NCBI RefSeq assembly: GCF_027744825.2
Contig: NC_071336.1
Location: forward strand, 20,642,501-20,706,500
Source of the DNA: Synchiropus splendidus
Lineage: Eukaryota > Chordata > Actinopteri > Syngnathiformes > Callionymidae
Direction of reading: 5' to 3'
DNA: 64,000 nt
This document shows, in pieces, positions 56,488 to 64,000 of this stretch (position 1 is the stretch's first letter; each line of letters starts with the position of its first letter). The notes beneath the pieces were generated by a model. The model saw only the letters and a program-made list of their open reading frames with translations. It made no database searches and was not told the origin of the DNA. The position numbers and the translations under genes are program-made.

Positions 56488-57184
56488 CAGTGGTACCTCG
56501 GTTCTCGACCACAATCCGTTCCAGACGGCCGTTCAAGAAGCAATTTGTTTGAAATCTGAATCGATTTTTCCCATTACAATGAATGGAAAAAGAAATAATG
56601 CGTTCCAAGCCTTAAAATAGTCTTTTGTAGGAGTGAATGTAGAGTGTCTGCTGCAGGTGCGCTGTTCCTCTATGTGTGTGGCCGCTGCATGTGGGAGGGG
56701 TTGCCGAGTGAGTGACGTCTCTCCAGAAGTGAAGAGGTGCCCGGTGCGTGTCCAGCTCTGAATGTGCGCTTCTGTGCAGTTTGGCTGTAATAATAGCAAT
56801 AAACCAAGTAACGCTCTGTCTGAGACTCGCCTCATCCCTGTCCCAGCTCCAGCCAACAGCAGGACATCAAACCCTGGAGTGCGCGCTCCAGCCTCAGAGG
56901 TGTGGAGAGCGAGCACCTCCCCTGTGACACTCTACCACGGTCCAGTGTGGAGACAGGAAAAGTTTTACTTCAATATGAAGAAAAAACAGTCAGTAAATGT
57001 AGCTAACGGGACACGTCTGCATACAGAGGCTGCGTTATACACAATAACAGACCGGTCACGTTATGCTTTTTCCTGCTTTTTTTGGGGGCGTTCGAGTTCT
57101 GGTCGAAGCAAAGAAATCTTGAAATTTTTGTTCTAACTCCGATTTGTTCGAAGTCCGGGACGTTCAAAAACCGAGGAACCACTG
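56488..57184. mobile_element. Pogo/Tigger-like non-autonomous DNA transposon, complete
   Basis: The left end CAGTGGTACCTCGGTTCTCG and the reverse complement of the right end CAGTGGTTCCTCGGTTTTTG agree at 18 of 21 positions when one more base is included. TA dinucleotides flank both ends (56486-56487 and 57185-57186), the target-site duplication of the Tc1/mariner superfamily. The CAGTGGTACC start is typical of its pogo/Tigger branch. The 697-bp interior has no transposase and shows CAATAAACCAAGTAACGC-type filler, so movement would depend on an enzyme encoded elsewhere. CpG content is high in the middle. Short open frames inside are not genes. Confidence 0.85.
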
Positions 57185-57262
57185 TATACACATTTAAGAG
57201 ACCAGACATTATATTTTGTTTATTATCATTTAATAATATAAACATTGTTTAGAAAAGAAAAT

Positions 57263-57323
57263 TCATCTATTCATCTATCTATCTATATATATATATATAT
57301 ATATATATACAGTATATATATAT
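57263..57323. repeat. Compound (ATCT)n-(TA)n microsatellite
   Basis: ATTCATCT/ATCTATCT units pass into about 26 bp of TA, a CAG interruption and a second short TA run. Confidence 0.9.
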
Positions 57324-59640
57324 CAACGTACACAAGAGGTACTAAACCCTAATTTTAAAAATATGATGTAACTCTGAATTAATGTTTTCTTGTGTGTCAA
57401 ATAGTCATCCCAAAAATAATGCGCTGGAAAAACCCTGTGCCCACCATATTTTTATGGATGAGGGAGTACCAAAACCTCAACCTCACCTCATTGGACGTGA
57501 ACCATCGCATAATCAATAGAATTAACCAAGTTGAGCACTGTAAATTGCAAACACACCATCTTTTGTTTCTGTGACTTTAATGCGCATTTTCAAACCAGTT
57601 TAACATCTATTTTTGCTGCCTACTGCCTCCTACCTGTAGCGTCGGCATCAGTGCTACACTACCTTTCTTACCTTAAGCTTATTTGGCCAGTCGTTCCATT
57701 CCACTCATGGTTTGGACTAACAGCTTATTCCGCCTGTTTATGGATGGCCCCTTAGAGCTAAATTAATCGAGTAGGCTTTGGGGACCAGGGAGGGAGTCAT
57801 AAGCAAGACTCACATTCTCATTTACCATGTAGAGGCTAATTACCAATTTGACACTCTCCAATCTTGTTTCATAATATACGTTCATGACTCAACTTCTTTT
57901 GTGTTTTGGTGCCTGCAAGCGATGCATGACTTTTATTCAAGAGAGGATGCTTTGCTTCCTTCTTCCATATAACTTCTCTCAATGAAGACGTTCAGCTCTC
58001 AGACAAGCTAATACAGAGAAAGCTTGACAGTCATTGCCATGAGGTTTGTCGCCAATTGTTCAGTTCCAGTTTTCCTCTTTAACTATGATGCTTTTTTGAA
58101 ATAGATTTCATTTGGAAGTGCTGGGTCATTGAAAGAACTTCACCTGATAAACAGTGGTCCATTTGTACAGGCAACTGTGTCGATAATAATAGTAATAACA
58201 ATAAAATAACAATAATAACAGACACTAAATCTTGATTTTCTTTGAAGAAGTTTGTGAAATCTCCAAGGTAACAGACATCAAACAAACTACCGTGTTTAGA
58301 CATGTTTGATTTAGCCATTCAACTGATCCAGCCTGTGTTGACACCAAACAAGTCCTATCTGTGAGGGCGGCTCTGCAAAAGAATCCTCTATAAGTCAGAT
58401 ACAAATAAAGACTGATGCCGACTTAATGTACTCTGTCAACACACACACACAGTCTTTTAACATTTGCTCACGCTTTGACAAACAGTGTTGTGGCAATGTT
58501 GAATGGGTTAGATTGATCTCCTAGTTAAACCTCCGGGTCCTTGGATAATCAGTTTGTCAGTAAAAAAAACAAAACCAAACAAAAAAATCAGGATGTTTTG
58601 GCTTTAAGACTAAAATTGGGCTTTCCTTGTTTACACTTTTGAATCCAGGGGAAGTTCAGTTGTGGTCAAAAACTCAAGCAGCAGCATCTTTCAGCAGTTA
58701 AAAACACAAAAATACATCATACTGTAACACTGAAAATTCCACTTAACAAGCGTATTAACTCATTTGACGTACAATGATGAAACTCCAGCGGCCACCAGCG
58801 TGGCACACTAGCAGGAAAAACAAGAGTACCCTCATTAGCATGCACATGTAAATATGTCCTTTCCTTGCCGGTCTGTTAATATGTCAGTGCACACACAGTA
58901 GTAAACTTAGCGTTGAATCATTAACTGTAGGAAATAGATCATTAAAAGTTCAAAAGAGATCTGGGTTAAACTCACAGAGTGAACATTATACCCTTTAAAA
59001 AACTTAAAAGGCAGGAGGCAGAGGACACAGTCTATGAATAGTCCAATGAGCTCACTCCTGCCCCCGGGGTCACTGTTGCATGTCCATGGAAGAGCGGCAG
59101 AGTGGAGTTTGTCGCCGAGTACATTTACATTTCAAACATCCTCTAAGATATTTGTACAGATGTGGTGGTTAGTCAGTGACCTGGGAGAAACTTTTGCAGG
59201 TGATCAGGTGCTGCAACACAGGTCGTGTTTATAGTTGTCTAGAGCTCAAATTATCAAAAATCTGAACAGGTCTGAAACATGTTATCATGTAGTCATTTGA
59301 GTATGAAAACACTGAGTACCCACTTTAAAAATAGACGCCAAAATTACTGTCCAGTGAAAGCTGCGCACCACTGTCATCTGTATCATACAGGAGACTGAGG
59401 AGATGACAAGACGCCCCTTCCCATCAAGAACTATTCGCTGCACTGCAAAAACCCCCAAACTCCCCAGCTAAAACATATTACCTATTGCAGTTTGTTTAGA
59501 AAGAGAAAGATATATTTTCTCAACATGGGAATATTTTTAAGTGTAAGATCTGTACCACCTTTTCAGCAATGTAAAGTGTTTACTCCAAACAAGTCATTTT
59601 TACATACTTAAAAATTGTTTTTCGCATTGCATCTATAGTA
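57324..59640. other. Non-genic stretch
   Basis: Nothing supported. An AATAA/AATAACA-rich stretch lies at 58184-58220. Otherwise the interval is AT-rich unique sequence. Confidence 0.45.
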
Positions 59641-60346
59641 GAGTTTCTCCACATCATCTCCCAGGACCGCAACTGGACCCCCAATACAGATGCCATCGGC
59701 TCAACCACGGACCAGAAGACGTACTTTTTGCATCAGCTGAACTATGACCAAACCTAACCGATGGCTGCTCATGCATTTCAACATGACTCTATTCCAGTCT
59801 GCGCTCTCCAATGGACCATCAGGACTGCAACAAAGACCTGCTTCATATTCCTTTCTACTCAGAACTTACATGGACAGAGGCAGCACAAGGGCCCTTCAAT
59901 TCTGCTTCCTGCTTCTGCTGAAACTAAAACTGAAATTGATTCATGATTTGAAATGAAAATAAACATGAATATGAACGTAATTGGTAAAAGAGGCTCAAGG
60001 ACGTATGAGAAAAGTGGTTATTATAAGATGATATTAAATATAACACCAGTCGAGCTCTTCTAAAGAAAGTCAGCTGATATTCAACCACTGCAGCAATATT
60101 GTTACGAACTGAAGGAAATAGGGTTGTGTTGCAGGAGGTGATGAAGAAGAGGATCAGGGACAAAATTGAAAGCACCATGAACAACCCCTCTCACCCGCTC
60201 TATGATGAACTATGGCAGATGGAGTGCACTCTCAGTCAGAGACTCATCACCCCCCAGATCAGGACTGAACGCTTCCGACGCTCCATTCGTGCCAGCGGCT
60301 ATAAGACTCCTCCACTGTACGCTGAACTTTGCTGGACTAGCTCAGT
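59641..60346 (+). mobile_element. Decayed LINE, reverse-transcriptase C-terminal part
   Basis: The first segment (59641-59757) reads 38 codons including ISQDRNWTPNTDAI and KTYFLHQL. This matches the block after the polymerase core of fish non-LTR elements (usual form: D-L-W, N-T-AI, QRLYFLR-L). A short second segment in another frame (59785-59850) fits the next block, weakly. A third segment (60120-60346) reads PSHPLYDELWQM, SQRL and RTERFRR. It then continues only after a frameshift near 60285 as FVPAAIRLL, which matches the C-terminal HPL and RRSFVPAAIRLLN motifs. The stop, frameshift and unrelated spacer show it is inactive. Confidence 0.75.
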
Positions 60347-61734
60347 GTATACCATTTAGCTGCATACATGAAACAGCTATTTTTGTACTGCAGACTCCAG
60401 ACTTGACTTATGTGATGCTGCAAACACATATACGGTATTTGTGGTACTTTTCTGCTACACCATGTTTTCCAAAGGTGTTTCAATTTGAAAAGGTGCGGTT
60501 GACTGGATCACAGAAATTTGGATATTTTTCATTATTCATGTGACTTTGGCATCAAGTGTCAGTTAATTATATTCATGCAGACATTTGTCAGGCCATGAGT
60601 CCACACACATTTTTCCTACAAATGGGGACCTCGGGGCCACTGACACGACATACCCTGTGGACCCAAATCTTGACAAGATTCCTCATGCAATGACCTCACC
60701 TCAACATGAGTGACGAACAAAGAAAGGCAATGGAAAATATTTATGGCAGAAAGTTGCATTTAGACGACTCTCAAATTTCCTCCAGCGGTTTGGGTCGTGT
60801 TCTCTGATCAAATAATTGTCAAAGTGCTTGTAACAGATCTTTGTCATGGAGGAGTCTGTTGCATGCGAGATTCCCCCCCAATGGTCATCAAGCCGGTCTC
60901 AAAAACCTCCGCCTCTTGCTCGGCATTTCTCATACTCTAATGATGACCCAAGGCTCACTTTTAATCACTTTTTGAATCACCCTTTTAACCATCATTCCAC
61001 TCTCCTGCACATTTTTAACTCTGAAGTCATTTTAAGGGGTTTCTCTGACGTCGATGTTACGCACTAGATCAGGAGTATGTATTCATTCACATGCATTTTG
61101 AGAGACGCTGTATAATCATGTCCTGTTTATGCTATAATAAAACACCCTGTCCATCATTCAAATAACTATGTCAAAAACAAGTTTTCACTGAAATGGGTCA
61201 CCAAAATCCTGAATGCCTGAAGGTTGTTTAATTGAAAATGCAATATTACTCATCATTCGTACAATCTTTAGTCATGATTCGAAGGCATCTATGGCACAGG
61301 AAGTGAGGTCTAGTTCATCAGAACCTCTGTTTTAATGAATCACTGTACAGTGAATTTATTTGCATGCTGTTTGGCCTTTATCTTTGTGATCGTTTTTTTA
61401 AATCTGTTGCTAACCCTGCATGTCACATCTGTTTTTATTTACGGAAATCTGCATGGAGATAACATTCTGAAAACAATGAAAGACACATCTCTAGTGCTTT
61501 CTTTAACCTTGTGAACACACTACAAAAAGTAGAGCAATCGATCCCAACCCTCTGAACATCCCGCACTATTGTTTTTTTTTCACTTCAAAAAAAAAAAAAA
61601 AAAAAAAATCAAACCAAATGAACAGCTGTATTGAGATAAAGCGTCACCCCATATGCTGAAGGAAAGCAATATCTGGAGACGAAAGACGGGAAAAAAAACA
61701 CTTAATCAACCAACATTGATATTACTTCTGGCAA
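60347..61734. other. Non-genic stretch with poly(A)
   Basis: A 22-base A-run lies at 61587-61608. It is 1.2 kb beyond the LINE and need not be its tail. No gene is supported. Confidence 0.4.
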
Positions 61735-61870
61735 TTAGGAGCATGCTGTTAATGATATGAGTTTTCAGCTGTAAATGATTATGCTGCCTGCGGGCCACAC
61801 TTTAATTCTCGGCTGTATCTATAAACAATAATCAAACCGATAGCAGCAGGCGAAAAGTTGCAGATTTGTT
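61735..61870. promoter_or_regulatory. Possible conserved non-coding element
   Basis: CAATTAGG, GTTAATGATAT, AAATGATTATGC, TTTAATTC and TAAACAATAATC lie within 120 bp: homeodomain, POU, FOX and SOX-like words. No repeat is present. Of the motif clusters in this window it is the densest, but function is inferred. Confidence 0.25.
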
Positions 61871-62866
61871 TGCAGAGCGGCGGTTTAGACGAAGCTTATT
61901 GGATCCCTGTGGTAACGCCAGCAGTCAGGGTCACCTCTAGGTGCTTGACTCATCCGTGTGCTCGCTATTGATCAGTGAATTCATGAAAACACACGGCTAT
62001 AGGTTCAGTCGCACATTGGTGCTCCTATATCTAAAAATATGTGCAGTATAGAAACTCATATTGATTTTGTGAATTTATATGTTTAGGTGCTACAGAGGTA
62101 CAGTGATATCAAGAACAATGTCTTGCACAGGTATCAGAGAATATTGTGTTTTAGTCACATTATTCTGTTGTGAAAACAGGCCCATTTTATATACAGTATA
62201 TAGAACTGCTGAAAGCATACACCCCAGCGCCGTAAACCTCTGCGTGAGTGTGGCAGTTCCTGAATTCCTGGAATGTCCCGTAATTTCTGATTTATTTGAC
62301 TTAGTCAGCTTCAACTGAGGTTTTTTTTTTTTTTTTTTAGAACCTAAAAGGCAAATCTGCCAACAGCAGACCCTCAACAAGGTTCAAGAAACTCCCATTA
62401 TATATAATCCTGGAAAAGCTCAGAGCAGAACAGTTACTCTGCTGCATTCAGATTTGAGGTTCCTTTTTATTTCCCTTCCTGCCAGCTGGTACCATCAGAC
62501 CCCTGCAGAATGCAACTGCTTATCTGGTCTAGAATTTCCAACACAACACCACTTCACTTGCTTGTGATTATGGCCTGTATGTCTTTCAAAACTCTGGTAT
62601 TTGCCTATCTGGCCACAAACAATTCAGGACTAGCATACATTGTAGATATTGTTAGGCCCTGTAGCCCCTCCCCTTCACTAAACATCACCCTACTAAATTT
62701 GCAGTTCTCTCAATGTGTGTGCGCGTGTGTCGTCTCACTCTTAGAGCTCAGTGCCGTCTGAGGTCATGGGGTCATAATAGTGGATCAAGTGCCCTATTGA
62801 CATCTGCACAGCATAAACTTCCAATTTTCAACACAAACCTAAAATTCAACCTTTATGAATACCAGA
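61871..62866. other. Non-genic stretch with poly(T)
   Basis: An 18-base T-run at 62321-62338 could be a minus-strand retroposon tail, but its source is not recognised. No gene. Confidence 0.4.
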
Positions 62867-62888
62867 ATATATATATATATATATATAT
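62867..62888. repeat. (AT)n microsatellite
   Basis: Twenty-two bp of AT, immediately before the LINE 3' fragment. Confidence 0.9.
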
Positions 62889-63030
62889 GGATTGTCTCAG
62901 TGGCGAGGTGTTGGAGGAGGCCCTTGGAAACACTGGAGAAATTATTTGTCCTGGGAATGCCTCTGTTTTTCTCCAGAAGTGCTGAAAAAGGTGCTGCCCC
63001 GATGCCAGACATCGGATAAGCAGAACAAAG
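62889..63030 (+). mobile_element. LINE 3'-end fragment
   Basis: CACTGGAGAAATTATTTGTC, CCTGGGAATGCCTCTG, TTTTCTCCAGAAGTGCTG and CCGATGCCAGACATCGGATA follow each other in the order of the familiar fish LINE tail (CTGGAGAGACTATGTC, CCTGGGAACGCCTCGG, CCGGAGGAGCTGG, CGACCCGACCTCGGATAAGCGG). It is the same family as the minus-strand copy at 21707-21817. The ORF is eroded and no reverse-transcriptase core remains. Confidence 0.65.
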
Positions 63031-63845
63031 CGCATGGTTAAAGTGGTAACCAGACAGTGGAAGTTAAATACAGTTTACAAGTGGGAAAGGACGGGGCCAC
63101 TACAGAAATGGTTGCCTTTGCTGAGTGACCCTTGTGGTAACGTCCACAGCCACGATGTACAATTTAACTTGCAGTTTCTGCTTGACAGGCTGTTCTGTCA
63201 ACACCTGATCAAGAGGAAGATTAGACCAGCAAGAGGTGGTAGGCTGCCAGAAATATAACAACTGTTCAGTAAAAGGTTGATGCCGGAGATGTGCTTCGTC
63301 TGATAAGGAGGACCAGATATAAATGTTTCATACACCGTTTGCAAAGTTTACAAAGTCTGTCCTTCAGCTGGAACTCCTTCCGATACGCATCAAGCCTAAA
63401 GACATATGAGGGGAGTCTGTGTGTGTGTTTTGGCACAAGTGGTCCATGAGTCTCCAACTGTCTTGTCTGGTCGGGATCTTGTGATAACGCCAGTGAGAGT
63501 GTGATGCATAGATAAATAAATGATTGTTGGTTTAACTGACTGCAGATTTTTAACAGTCGATTTTATTGTTGCTGTAATCCAACTGAACTTACTTGGGCAT
63601 GGTGAGACAGCGCACGATCGTGGTTCCATGCGAAACAAAATAACAGATACACTCACAATCTGACTGCAAACTGCCTGTAGCACAGTGTTATTGTAGCAGA
63701 AAAACAATGCAAGTTTGCTCCAGCTAATCTGAAGTGTGCCTTTTATTTGTGTCCTTACTTACTTATGGTGTTATTCCTACAGACTGGAAGGTTGAATCAA
63801 AGTAATATTGTGCAAATATGATGATAATGAAAGCATGCATGTGAG
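63031..63845. other. Non-genic stretch
   Basis: Nothing supported. Overlapping frames of up to about 100 codons on the minus strand have no domain features. Confidence 0.4.
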
Positions 63846-63875
63846 ATATATATATATATATATATATATAGATCT

Positions 63876-63952
<77 letters not shown>
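63846..63952. repeat. Two (TA)n arrays around an AGATCT core
   Basis: About 25 bp and 75 bp of TA are separated by GATCTCAA. The second is the longest uninterrupted TA run near the window end. Assembly length is likely to be unreliable here. Confidence 0.92.
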
Positions 63953-63955
<3 letters not shown>

Positions 63956-64000
63956 AAAAAAATGTGCTGACACGAGTAAATGAAAAAGGTAACTGTTAAC

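Noticed and set aside
1..64000. CRISPR array, operon, phage or plasmid features
   Set aside because: No regularly spaced direct repeats with unique spacers, no Shine-Dalgarno-led gene series and no prokaryotic gene density. The window is clearly eukaryotic.

Overview
The window looks like nuclear DNA of a bony fish, probably a percomorph teleost. The evidence is indirect. There is no operon-like gene packing and no long open frame. Long (TA)n, (CA)n and GATA-type microsatellites are frequent. Several decayed mobile elements match families I know as abundant in teleosts: LINE reverse-transcriptase remnants, a TA-flanked pogo/Tigger-like non-autonomous transposon, hAT-like termini, and the common fish repeat containing the string CCTCCCACAGTCCAAAAACA. 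I could not identify a complete protein gene. The window is best read as a gene desert or very large intron(s), with low-confidence exon candidates scattered in it.

Layout. 1-10 kb: mostly unique non-coding DNA, an inverted-repeat pair (1464-1950), an exon-like block open on both strands (4836-4998), a CpG-rich dispersed repeat (5926-6310) and a LINE reverse-transcriptase fragment (7803-7931). 10-20 kb: a homeodomain-site-rich block near 10.4 kb, a GATA-type array (11465-11538), two TA arrays, a perfect 21-bp hairpin (15282-15334) and a minus-strand exon candidate with good splice signals (18625-18692). 21-29 kb: the most repeat-dense part, with LINE 3' ends, fish dispersed repeats, a SINE-like unit and a LINE fragment enclosed by two TA arrays. 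It also holds exon candidates at 25315-25374 and 28045-28080. 29-41 kb: fish repeats, hAT-like ends, a GC-shifted unexplained block (36.15-37.45 kb) and a two-block minus-strand coding-like locus (39916-40357). 41-56 kb: a second copy of the 5.9 kb repeat, AT-rich regulatory-looking sequence near 43 kb, facing (CA)n and (GT)n arrays (48370-48700), a 298-bp element with terminal inverted repeats (53398-53695), and exon candidates at 50047 and 55634. 56-64 kb: the pogo-like element (56488-57184), two LINE remnants and terminal TA arrays.

The exon candidates rest on splice-site shape and open frame only. None is assigned to a known gene, and some will be chance. Since they lie on both strands, they cannot all belong to one transcript. 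The mobile-element calls are firmer, because they rest on protein motifs or on termini with target-site duplications.
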